A stretch of 15,808 bases of DNA from Longimicrobiales bacterium (lineage in GTDB: Bacteria > Gemmatimonadota > Gemmatimonadetes > Longimicrobiales > Gaopeijiaceae), in the NCBI GenBank assembly GCA_028280205.1, contig JANQME010000157.1, positions 1 through 15,808 on the forward strand, given 5' to 3'. How positions within the stretch are numbered: the first letter of the stretch is position 1; each line of letters starts with the position of its first letter. A model generated the notes under the pieces. That model saw nothing but the letters and a program-made list of their open reading frames with translations, was not told the origin of the DNA and did not search any database. Positions 6,961 through 13,850 of the stretch are shown piece by piece. Position numbers and translations under genes: made by a program.

Positions 6961-8247
6961 CTACCCCTCGGGCGAAGAATGCTCCGCCCGACCTCGACCG
7001 GTGAAGTCGGCACCGGCCGCGATCAGGTCCGAGCCGGCGGGCTCCTGGAACACTTTGAGCCCGAAGTCGGGGAGGACGGCGATGAGGTGGTCGAAGATGT
7101 CGGCCTGGATCGACTCGTAGCGCGCCCACGCCGTGTCGCTGGTGAAGCAGTAGATCTCGATCGGCAGGCCCCGAGGGGTCGGGGCGAGCTGACGGACCAG
7201 GAGCGTCATCTCGTCGTGGACGATCGGGTGTGCCCTCAGGTACGCAATCACGTACGCACGGAAGGTCCCCACGTTCGTGAGCCGCCTCAGCTCGGGCACC
7301 ACGTCGTCGCCCCCGGTCCGCGTGCGGACTGCGTCCTCCGCCAGCTCGTCGCGCTTCCGTCGCATGTAGTCGCGCAGCAGCTCGAAGCGGCCCAGCCGCT
7401 CGACCTCGTCCGGGGTGAGGAAGCGGATCGTGGAGAGGTCGAGCGCCAGGGCCCGTTTGATGCGCCGCCCGCCCGCCTCGCTCATCCCCCTCCAGTTCTT
7501 GAAGGACTCGGTGATGAATCGGTGCGTCGGGATCGTCGAGATCGTCTTGTCCCAGTTCTGGATCTTGACGGTGTGCAGCGCGATGTCGATCACGTCGCCG
7601 TCGGCGTTCGCCTGAGGCATCTCGACCCAGTCGCCGATTCGGATCATGTCGTTCGACATGATCTGCAGGCTGGCCACGAGCGAGAGGATCGTGTCGCGGA
7701 ACACGAGCATCAGCACCGCCGTCAGCGCGCCCAGGCCGGAGAGGAAGACGACCGGGGAGCGGTCCGCGAGGATCGAGACCACGATCACGGCGGCGGCGAT
7801 CCAGATCCCGAGCCCGACGACTTGCAGATACCCCTTGATGGGGCGGCTCTTCGCCTCCGAGTACGAATCGTTGTAGATGTCGTTGACGGCCGACAGCAGG
7901 GCGTTCGCCGACAGGGCGCCCGCGATGGCGACGACCGAGAGCGCCACCCGCTGCGTCACCAGCGCCGCCAGAGCGATCGGGCTCTCTCCGGCGGCGATCT
8001 GCCCGGGCGTCAGGCCGAGCGCCGGGCCGATGCCGAAGTAGACGATCGCGGCGGGAATCGCGTTGGTCAGACGGGCGAAGGCGCGCCGCTCGATGATCCG
8101 GTCGTCCCACGTGACCGACGTGCGCGTGGCTGCCCTGCGCATCGCGTCGCGGCCCATGCGGATCGCGATGCGATGCGCGACGGCCGCGATCAGGAGCAGG
8201 AGGGCGACCTGCCCGACGCCGAACGCCCAGGGAGGCAGCGTGTCCAT
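6961..8247 (-). CDS. ybdG: MscS-family mechanosensitive channel, YbdG type
   Basis: Inner-membrane channel-like protein of the small mechanosensitive family. E. coli YbdG gives a low-conductance activity and helps in mild hypoosmotic shock. The 428-residue product has about five hydrophobic helices (about 8-28, 60-80, 95-118, 140-160, 165-192), the last being the pore-lining type. The MscS beta domain follows with SNDMIRIGDWVEMP (198-211), DGDVIDIALHTVKIQNWD and TIPTHRFITESFKNWRGM, which are near-signature for YbdG. A cytoplasmic alpha/beta domain with GGRRIKRAL and a long C-terminal portion complete it. A weak Shine-Dalgarno, GAAGG, precedes ATG 8247. It heads the minus-strand unit with egtB and egtD. 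Nothing obvious links osmotic protection to ergothioneine beyond stress defence, so the pairing may be incidental. Confidence 0.9.
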   Translation of the reverse strand: MDTLPPWAFGVGQVALLLLIAAVAHRIAIRMGRDAMRRAATRTSVTWDDRIIERRAFARLTNAIPAAIVYFGIGPALGLTPGQIAAGESPIALAALVTQRVALSVVAIAGALSANALLSAVNDIYNDSYSEAKSRPIKGYLQVVGLGIWIAAAVIVVSILADRSPVVFLSGLGALTAVLMLVFRDTILSLVASLQIMSNDMIRIGDWVEMPQANADGDVIDIALHTVKIQNWDKTISTIPTHRFITESFKNWRGMSEAGGRRIKRALALDLSTIRFLTPDEVERLGRFELLRDYMRRKRDELAEDAVRTRTGGDDVVPELRRLTNVGTFRAYVIAYLRAHPIVHDEMTLLVRQLAPTPRGLPIEIYCFTSDTAWARYESIQADIFDHLIAVLPDFGLKVFQEPAGSDLIAAGADFTGRGRAEHSSPEG

Positions 8248-8294
8248 GGCGCACGACCTTCGGGGTCCGGCTCGCCCCGGTCAAGGCGGCGCTC

Positions 8295-8300
8295 TATTCT
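8295..8300 (+). promoter_or_regulatory. Probable -10 box of the YkvI-family gene, implying a leaderless transcript
   Basis: TATTCT ends seven bases before ATG 8308, so transcription would begin at or next to the start codon. There is no Shine-Dalgarno in the remaining bases. No good -35 element lies 17-18 bases upstream. On the other strand TTGACC (8284-8279) could serve as the -35 of ybdG, but its partner -10 is poor. Confidence 0.4.
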
Positions 8301-8307
8301 CGCCGGC

Positions 8308-9396
8308 ATGACCGGATCTTCCGCCTTCCGCCGCTACCTCCTGCCCGGCTTCCTCTTCCAGTCCGTCGTCATCGCGGGCGGGTACGGGACCGGAGCCGAG
8401 CTCTCGGAGTTCTTCCTGCGCGAGGGACCCGCCGGAGGTCTCCTGGCCATCGCGGCGAGCACCGCCGTGTTCAGTGCGGTCGCGATGGCGACGTACGAGC
8501 TCGCGCGGCTCTGGGGCGCCTTCGACTACCGTCACTTCTTCCAGCGCCTGCTCGGCCCCGCATGGTGGCTCTTCGAGGCCTGCTACGTCGGCCTCCTGCT
8601 CATCGTGCTCGCCGTGGTCGCGGCCGCTTCGGGCGAGATCATGAGCGACACCTTCGGGCTGAACTACTGGCTTGGCGTGGGTGCCGTCATGGTCTCGGTC
8701 GGCGCGCTCGTCTTCGGCGGCAACGAGGCGATCGAAAAGGTCTTTTCGGCCTGGTCGTTCGTCCTCTACGCGGTCTACCTGGTCTTCTTCATCGCCTGCT
8801 TCCGCGTGCTCGGCCCGGAGATCGGCCGGGCTCTGGCGTCCGAGCCCGTCGGGACCGGGTGGGCGTGGGCCGGGATCCGCTACGCGGGCTACAATCTGGC
8901 CGTGATTCCTCCGGTCCTCGCGGCGCTGCGCCTGCACGGCTCGCGCACCGAGGCGCTCGCGGCCGGGGCGCTCACGGGGCCCATCGCCATGATCCCGGGG
9001 CTCCTCTTCTACCTCCCCATGACGGGGCTCTACCCCGGGATCCTCGAGGCGACAGTTCCGGCAACCGTCCTGCTGGAGCGACTCGGCTCCCGGCCTTTCC
9101 AGATCGCGTTCCAGGTCGTGCTCTTCGGCACCCTGATCGAGACCGGCGCGGGGCTGATCCACGCCGTCAACGAGCGCATCTCCGGGCTTCGCCACGACCG
9201 GGACGGCGAGCTCGCCCCCTGGGCACGGCCGGCGATCGCGCTCGGCCTACTGGCGGTGGGTACCGCCGTGAGCAGCTTCGGACTCACCGGGCTCATCGCC
9301 CGCGGCTACGGGACGCTGACGATCGGCTTCATCGTGGTGTACGTCGTGCCGGTCCTCACCCTGGGGGTCTGGCGGATCCGGACGACCCCGGGTTGA
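8308..9396 (+). CDS. YkvI-family integral membrane protein, putative transporter
   Basis: Member of the YkvI family (COG3949), uncharacterised inner-membrane proteins that appear related to amino-acid/cation transporters of the LeuT-like fold. The 362-residue product has about ten hydrophobic helices. Its first carries VIAGGYGTGAELSEFFLREG (20-39), the unwound, glycine-rich TM1 with a GTG-x-E pattern typical of this family. Further landmarks are FGGNEAIEKVFS and a late LIETGAGLIHAVNERI. The open frame extends about 2 kb upstream, but that part is antisense to egtB and ybdG. ATG 8308 is the start because the conserved TM1 follows at once. The gene stands alone on the plus strand, and its last 41 bases overlap the 3' end of the convergent symporter gene. 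The substrate is unknown. Confidence 0.85.
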   Translation: MTGSSAFRRYLLPGFLFQSVVIAGGYGTGAELSEFFLREGPAGGLLAIAASTAVFSAVAMATYELARLWGAFDYRHFFQRLLGPAWWLFEACYVGLLLIVLAVVAAASGEIMSDTFGLNYWLGVGAVMVSVGALVFGGNEAIEKVFSAWSFVLYAVYLVFFIACFRVLGPEIGRALASEPVGTGWAWAGIRYAGYNLAVIPPVLAALRLHGSRTEALAAGALTGPIAMIPGLLFYLPMTGLYPGILEATVPATVLLERLGSRPFQIAFQVVLFGTLIETGAGLIHAVNERISGLRHDRDGELAPWARPAIALGLLAVGTAVSSFGLTGLIARGYGTLTIGFIVVYVVPVLTLGVWRIRTTPG

Positions 9397-10627
9397 CCGC
9401 GAGCGCCCCGCCCTCTCCGAACTCGGCCGAGTCGCCGACCCAGCCGTCGACCACCACCGACGCCGAGATCTGCCCGATCAGGTTCGTCGTGGTCCGGAAC
9501 ATGTCGGGCACGCGGTCGATGCCGAGCAGGATCGAGAGTCCTTCCAGCGGGATGCCGACCGTGTCGAGGGCGGGTGCGAGTGTGACGACTCCGGACGAGG
9601 GGACCGGCGCAACGGTGAGGGAGACCATGAACGTGGCGAGCACCGCCCCACCCACCGCCGACAGCGGGATCGCCACGTCGTAGAGGTGCGCGAGGAAGAC
9701 GATCGAGGCGCCCTGGAAGAGGGCTGAGCCGGCTCGATACATGGAGGCGCCGAGGGGAAGCACGAGATCGGCAACCGTCTCCGAGACGCCCAGCGCCCGC
9801 TTCGCCTCGTCGAGCGTCACCGGGAGCGCCGCGGCCGTGCTCGTCGTGGAGAAGGCGATCGAGGCCGCGCCGAACGTCCCGCCGAGCAGGCGCATGGGCC
9901 CGATTCCGCCCAACCAGCGCACGAGCGGAAGGTAGACGACCGCGATGAAGACGCCCAACGCGAGGACGACCGCCACGATGAAGACGGCCAGGCTCCCGAT
10001 CAGGCCCCACCCCAGCCGCGCAGTCACCGGGGCCGCGAGCCCGAAGATCCCGAGCGGCGCCGTCCACAGGATCCATCCGACGAGCTTGATGAGCGCGTCG
10101 GAGGCGGCCTCGGCGAAGTCCAGCAGACGTCGACGCTTCTCGTCCTCGAGGGCCCCGGCGGCGGCCGCGAAGAGCGCCGTGAAGACGATGAGCTGCAGCA
10201 GAGCGCCGTCGGCGGCCGCGGCGAACGGGTTGGACGGAACGAGACCCACGAGGAAGTCGACCAGCCCGGGCAGCGCGGGCGCCTCCCGAGCCGCGGCCGG
10301 TGGCACCTCGACGGCCGGCGCGAAGACCAGGGCGAGCCGCATGACGCCCATCCCGATGAGGATCGCGGGGATGAGCGTCGCCCAGAAGAAGCCGATCGTC
10401 GTCGCCCCGAGCCGGCCCAGCCGGCGCGGATCACCCAGGCCTGCCACCCCGGTGAAGATGACCGCCATCACGAGCGGCACGATCACCATCCGGATCGCGC
10501 TGATGAAGGCGGTCCCGAGGGGTTCGGACGCGAGCGCCAACGAGAGAAAGAGGTCCGAGCCGGCCGCTCCGAGGAGCCCGGTCAGGATTCCGAGCACGAG
10601 GCCCGCCCCGATCGCGACGTGCAGCAC
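9356..10627 (-). CDS. Dicarboxylate/amino acid:cation symporter family protein with altered sodium site
   Basis: Inner-membrane transporter of the DAACS (GltP/DctA) family. The 423-residue protein has the family layout: scaffold helices, the serine-rich re-entrant loop HP1 (FSTTSTAAALP, 259-269), TM7 beginning LPLGAS (290-295), HP2 (PVPSSGVVTL, 341-350) and TM8 with IDRVPDMFRTTTNLIG (370-385). The substrate-side residues of TM8 are kept: D371, D375, R378, T379 and N382. However, the TM7 motif NMDGT is replaced by YRAGS (297-301), and the TM8 aspartate equivalent to GltPh D405 is Q386. Several sodium ligands are therefore missing, so coupling is probably to protons or otherwise changed. GTG is the start, three bases after the stop of the CopD-like gene. 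It is last in the proline dehydrogenase unit, and its final 41 bases overlap the convergent YkvI gene. Confidence 0.9.
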   Translation of the reverse strand: MLHVAIGAGLVLGILTGLLGAAGSDLFLSLALASEPLGTAFISAIRMVIVPLVMAVIFTGVAGLGDPRRLGRLGATTIGFFWATLIPAILIGMGVMRLALVFAPAVEVPPAAAREAPALPGLVDFLVGLVPSNPFAAAADGALLQLIVFTALFAAAAGALEDEKRRRLLDFAEAASDALIKLVGWILWTAPLGIFGLAAPVTARLGWGLIGSLAVFIVAVVLALGVFIAVVYLPLVRWLGGIGPMRLLGGTFGAASIAFSTTSTAAALPVTLDEAKRALGVSETVADLVLPLGASMYRAGSALFQGASIVFLAHLYDVAIPLSAVGGAVLATFMVSLTVAPVPSSGVVTLAPALDTVGIPLEGLSILLGIDRVPDMFRTTTNLIGQISASVVVDGWVGDSAEFGEGGALAVNPGSSGSARPPG

Positions 10628-10630
10628 CCG

Positions 10631-11524
10631 TCAGTGCCCGCTCGGGGGCGTCTGCACCAGGACGGCCGTCACCATCAGAACCACCTGGGCCACGAGCAGC
10701 TCGACTCCCGCCGAGCGTCTCAGCCCCGCGGGAACGCCCGGCTCCGCGAGCCTGGGCGTCAGGACGCGCCAGTTGCGCAGACCCAGAGCGGCCACGGCGG
10801 CCACGCCACCGAGCTTCGCGAGGAGGATGCGCCCGTACTCTGTGGTCAGCAGGTCTCCGGGCCCGGCCAGGTGCACCCAAGAGGCGAAGGCGCCGGTCAC
10901 GACCAGCAGCAGAACCGACACGAGCGCCACGGGCGAGAAGGCCGCCACCAGCTCGGCGAGACGCTCTGCGCCGCCCGCCTGGCGGATCGCCCGGTCGGCG
11001 AGCAGCACGTAGGCGAGCCCCCCGACCCAGGCGCCCATCGCCGCCACGTGCACCACGTCGGCGGGGAGCGTGGCGAACGACAGCTCGCCCGCCGCGGCGT
11101 GTCCGGAGAGGGCCGGATAGACCGAGAGGCCGAGCACGAGCGACGTCACCGCCCACCAGGCGAGGCGCCGGCCGAGGGCGACGCCGACCGCCGCGGCCAG
11201 AAGAAGCCCCGATGCGGCCGTCGCGACCGTCCAGCTCCGACCCCACGGGGTCCCGGTCAGCAGGAGGCTCGCATCCTCGCGCCACGTGGCGAACGGGTCG
11301 TGGAACTCGACGAGCTGGCGGTGGAAGACGAGCCCGAAGGCGAGCGGCATGAGGAGTGCTCCGGCGACCGCAAGCCGCGCGGCCGTCCGCTCGAGCGCCC
11401 CGTCCGAGTCGTCTTCCCACTCGACCCGCGGGGCGATCAGCCAGCGTCCGCAGAGTGCGCCGAGCACCGCCACGAGGGCCGTGAAGAGGAGCCAGCGGGG
11501 CGCCGCGGCGACGAGGAGGGACAC
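10631..11524 (-). CDS. CopD-domain integral membrane protein
   Basis: Polytopic inner-membrane protein of the CopD family (copper resistance D, also the C-terminal half of YcnJ), linked in other bacteria to copper import or handling. The 297-residue product has about eight hydrophobic segments. The conserved core holds SGHAAAG (H142), DVVHVAAMGAWVGGL (H159) and TEYGRILLAKLG (about 228-239), the family's recurrent motifs. I chose GTG 11524, five bases after the MFS stop. The open frame upstream is a shadow of the MFS gene and contains no better start. There is no separate CopC domain and no Met-rich copper-binding segment. It is sandwiched between MFS and symporter genes with no other copper gene nearby, so a role in copper is uncertain. 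CopD-like proteins may also act as quinone- or heme-linked membrane proteins. Confidence 0.8.
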   Translation of the reverse strand: MSLLVAAAPRWLLFTALVAVLGALCGRWLIAPRVEWEDDSDGALERTAARLAVAGALLMPLAFGLVFHRQLVEFHDPFATWREDASLLLTGTPWGRSWTVATAASGLLLAAAVGVALGRRLAWWAVTSLVLGLSVYPALSGHAAAGELSFATLPADVVHVAAMGAWVGGLAYVLLADRAIRQAGGAERLAELVAAFSPVALVSVLLLVVTGAFASWVHLAGPGDLLTTEYGRILLAKLGGVAAVAALGLRNWRVLTPRLAEPGVPAGLRRSAGVELLVAQVVLMVTAVLVQTPPSGH

Positions 11525-11529
11525 GCGGC

Positions 11530-12756
11530 TCAGCGGCCGGGAGCGTGGGTCATGGCGGAAGATAGAGCGCCGCCGCGTACAAGACGACGAATGCTCGCGA
11601 TGCCCGCGGCCGGCCCGAGGGCGAGGAGCGCGAACGCCCACCGCCACTCGACCACGTCGACCATCGCCGGGATCGCCTGGATCGTCACCATCGTGAGCAG
11701 GAAGCCGAGCGAGGTCTGGAGCATGAGCGCCGTGCCGACCGCATCCGGAGGGGCGACCTCGGTCACCATCGCGCTGAACTGGGCGGAGTCGGCCACGACG
11801 AAGAAGCCCCAGACCCAGGCCAGCAGCGCCACCGCCCAGAACGGAGCCCCGAGCGCGAACCCGGAGAGCAGGCAGCACGCTCCCGAGATCGCCATCGCGA
11901 GCGTCACGACGCGCGGACGCCCCACGCGGTCCGCGGCCCACCCGCCCCAGACGCAGCCGAGCCCGCCGGCGGCGATCGTTCCGAACGCCACGGCGTCCAC
12001 GACCCGCCCGGCGACCGCGCCCTGCGCGGCCACGGCGAGGAAGACCGGGACCCACGTCCACATCGCATAGAGCTCCCACATGTGGCCGAGGTACCCGCCG
12101 GTGGCGAGCATCGTCTCCCTGTGCGTGAGGATCCGCCCCACCCGGCTCCACTCGAATGGGCGCTGCGGGAAGGGATAAGGACCGTCGCGGTACCCGACGG
12201 CGACCAGGAGCGCGGCGCCCGCGCCCGCCAGGGACGCGCCGACGATCACGGTCCCGAGGCCCGGTCCCCCGACGGCTTTGAGAAGCCACGGCAGCGCTTT
12301 GCCGACCGTGAGGGCCCCCACCACGGTGCCGATCGCGAGCCCGCGGCTCGAGCGGAACCAGGTGGAGCACATCTTCATCCCGGGTGGATAGACGCCGGCG
12401 AGGAAGGCTCCCGTGAGGAAGCGGACCACGAGGGCGCTCCCGTACCCCGGCACCAGGAGGAGCAGAGCGTTCACGCTCGCCGCCAGCGCCGCCGATGTGG
12501 AGAAGAGGACCCGAGCCGGCACGATGTCCGCCAGGTTGAGCACGGCGGCACCCGCGGTTCCGGCCACGAAGCCGAGCTGGACCGTCGTGGTGAGCCAGCC
12601 GACCTCGCCGTCCGTCAGTCCCCAGCGCCCCTGCAGCTCCGGACCGACGGCCGTAGCGGTCATCCAGGCGGAGAGCGAGAGGAGCATCGCGACCGCGACG
12701 ATCGCCAGGGCTCGCCAGCGGTCCGGGTCCGAGTCAGCCGGTGGCTCTCCGCTCAC
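11530..12756 (-). CDS. MFS transporter
   Basis: Major facilitator superfamily inner-membrane transporter, 408 residues, with about twelve hydrophobic helices in two six-helix halves. The loop motif AADRVGRPR (264-272), typical between paired helices of the second half, is present. The first half holds FLTGAFLAGVYPPGMKM and WFRSSRGLAIG, features shared with CynX/nitrate-type and organic-anion members, but no specific subfamily can be named. The start is GTG 12756, overlapping the proline dehydrogenase stop as GTGA. The longer open frame upstream only shadows that gene. Given the operon, transport of proline, a related amino acid or a breakdown product is a reasonable guess, not a demonstrated role. 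The stop lies five bases before the CopD-like gene. Confidence 0.88.
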   Translation of the reverse strand: MSGEPPADSDPDRWRALAIVAVAMLLSLSAWMTATAVGPELQGRWGLTDGEVGWLTTTVQLGFVAGTAGAAVLNLADIVPARVLFSTSAALAASVNALLLLVPGYGSALVVRFLTGAFLAGVYPPGMKMCSTWFRSSRGLAIGTVVGALTVGKALPWLLKAVGGPGLGTVIVGASLAGAGAALLVAVGYRDGPYPFPQRPFEWSRVGRILTHRETMLATGGYLGHMWELYAMWTWVPVFLAVAAQGAVAGRVVDAVAFGTIAAGGLGCVWGGWAADRVGRPRVVTLAMAISGACCLLSGFALGAPFWAVALLAWVWGFFVVADSAQFSAMVTEVAPPDAVGTALMLQTSLGFLLTMVTIQAIPAMVDVVEWRWAFALLALGPAAGIASIRRLVRGGALSSAMTHAPGR

Positions 12757-13667
12757 CCGACCAGTTGTTTGGCGACGAACCAGAGGTTGGCCGGCCGCTC
12801 CGCCAGTCGGCGCATGTACCAGGGGAACCAGGCGCTGCCGTAGCTCACCAGTACCCGCATCCCGTACCCCTCGCGCGCCAGGCGACGCTGCTCTTCCCGC
12901 TCGATCCCGAAGAGCATGGAGAATTCGTACCGGTCCCGATCGAGCCCGAGCTCGTACGCGATCCGGTTCGTCTCGGCGACCATCCTGGGATCGTGTGTGG
13001 CCAGCACCGGCGTGCCCGTCCCGCCGTTCTTCCGGGCGCGCAGAAGCGTCTGGGTCAGCGTGACGAAGCTGCGGTCGACGTCCGACTTTTCCGGAAAGGC
13101 GATGGCGTGCGGCTCGTTGTACGCCCCCTTCACCATCCGGATGTCCGGGTCGAGGGGGAGGAGCGACTCCAAGTCGTCGGCCGTGCGCCTCAGGTACGAT
13201 TGCAGGCAGAGACCGACGTTGCCCTGCTCCTCCTTGACCGAGCGGAAGATGTCGAGGGTGGCGTCGACGTAGCCCGACCCCTCCATGTCGATCCAGACGA
13301 GCGAGGAGGTCGCGTCGCACAGGCGCGCGAGCCGGGTGCGAGCTTCGTCGACGCCGAAGTCGAGCCCGAGCTGCGTCGGCTTGACGGAGATGACCGTCTC
13401 GAGGCCGTGCGCCTCGATCTCGCGCAGCGTCGCCAGGTAGTGCTCGGCCACCCCGTCGGCCTCGTCGAGCGACGTGAGGTTCTCACCCAGGAGCGTCACC
13501 GTGGAGGTGATCCCCCCCTTCCCCAGCCGCGCGCACTCGGCGAGGGCGTCGTCGCGCGTCTCCCCCGGCATGAAGCGTTTCGTCGCCTTCTGCACGAACC
13601 GATACCGGGGCAGCTTCTGTGCGAGGAGCGGGTTCGTGGACGCCCACAGCAGGGTGTGTCGCAGCAT
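12753..13667 (-). CDS. Proline dehydrogenase
   Basis: FAD-dependent enzyme that oxidises L-proline to pyrroline-5-carboxylate, passing electrons to the membrane quinone pool. It is a monofunctional 304-residue form, the usual size for single-domain bacterial enzymes such as those of Bacillus and Thermus. The beta-alpha barrel motifs appear in order: SVKPTQLGLD (94-103), WIDMEGS (125-131), LCLQSYLR (153-160), RMVKGAYNE (177-185), ATHDPRM (223-229), EFSMLFGI (248-255), and YMRRLAERPAN (284-294), whose paired arginines bind the substrate carboxylate. No pyrroline-5-carboxylate dehydrogenase is in the window. The ATG has no Shine-Dalgarno but sits 11 bases after a translated-looking 23-codon ORF, with a small hairpin between, suggesting coupled translation. 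The stop overlaps the MFS start. Confidence 0.95.
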   Translation of the reverse strand: MLRHTLLWASTNPLLAQKLPRYRFVQKATKRFMPGETRDDALAECARLGKGGITSTVTLLGENLTSLDEADGVAEHYLATLREIEAHGLETVISVKPTQLGLDFGVDEARTRLARLCDATSSLVWIDMEGSGYVDATLDIFRSVKEEQGNVGLCLQSYLRRTADDLESLLPLDPDIRMVKGAYNEPHAIAFPEKSDVDRSFVTLTQTLLRARKNGGTGTPVLATHDPRMVAETNRIAYELGLDRDRYEFSMLFGIEREEQRRLAREGYGMRVLVSYGSAWFPWYMRRLAERPANLWFVAKQLVG

Positions 13668-13668
13668 C

Positions 13669-13680
13669 GACGGAGCCGTC
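13669..13680 (-). promoter_or_regulatory. Small hairpin just upstream of the proline dehydrogenase start
   Basis: The 12-base palindrome GACGGCTCCGTC (minus strand) can fold into a 4-5 bp stem. It overlaps the stop of the upstream small ORF and ends one base before the ATG. It is too short to be a terminator. It may limit ribosome entry at proline dehydrogenase unless a ribosome arrives from the small ORF. That role is inference. Confidence 0.35.
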
Positions 13681-13750
13681 AGACCTGAACGAAGCGGTAC
13701 ATGAGCCGGATGAGCCGATACGCCTGGTCCGGTTGGATCCGTGCGCTCAT
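13679..13750 (-). CDS. Small ORF (23 residues) leading the proline dehydrogenase unit
   Basis: A short open frame begins at ATG 13750 (MSARIQPDQAY...) and ends with TGA after 23 codons. GAGGAG (13756-13761) lies five bases upstream, the best Shine-Dalgarno in this unit. The peptide is basic in its middle, with two alternating hydrophobic/Arg stretches (RLIRLMYRFV) that could form an amphipathic helix. It contains no run of proline codons (one Pro only), so it does not look like a classical proline attenuator leader. It is out of frame with proline dehydrogenase, which starts 11 bases later without its own Shine-Dalgarno. It could be a coupling leader, a small membrane-associated protein, or chance. 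I recognise no family. Confidence 0.5.
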   Translation of the reverse strand: MSARIQPDQAYRLIRLMYRFVQV

Positions 13751-13755
13751 GGGCA

Positions 13756-13761
13756 CTCCTC
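13756..13761 (-). promoter_or_regulatory. Ribosome binding site of the 23-codon small ORF
   Basis: GAGGAG on the minus strand, five bases before ATG 13750. It points to translation of the small ORF. The proline dehydrogenase ATG downstream lacks such a site. Confidence 0.6.
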
Positions 13762-13850
13762 GTGGAGGGAATCCGGGTCCTGCGGTGCGCGGCGCAAAGT
13801 GAGCGGGCGGGGGAAGCGAAGCCAGAGTGGGGCCGAGTTCGGGCGAGGGC

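Noticed and set aside
6247..8307. Very long plus-strand open frame (over 2 kb) joined to the front of the YkvI gene
   Set aside because: It is antisense to egtB and ybdG, both with clear motifs, and its translation is low-complexity Arg/Asp/Val-rich. It stays open because of high GC third positions.
11525..12370. Extension of the CopD-like protein to 579 residues
   Set aside because: The extra part is the MFS gene in another frame. Hydrophobic CopD sequence begins only at GTG 11524.
12757..13320. Extension of the MFS protein upstream of GTG 12756
   Set aside because: It shadows proline dehydrogenase in another frame and lacks membrane segments.
13751..13850. Search for a terminator and a promoter between the barrel gene and the small ORF
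   Set aside because: No stable hairpin with a T run and no boxes at acceptable spacing were found. The 23-codon ORF's promoter remains unidentified.
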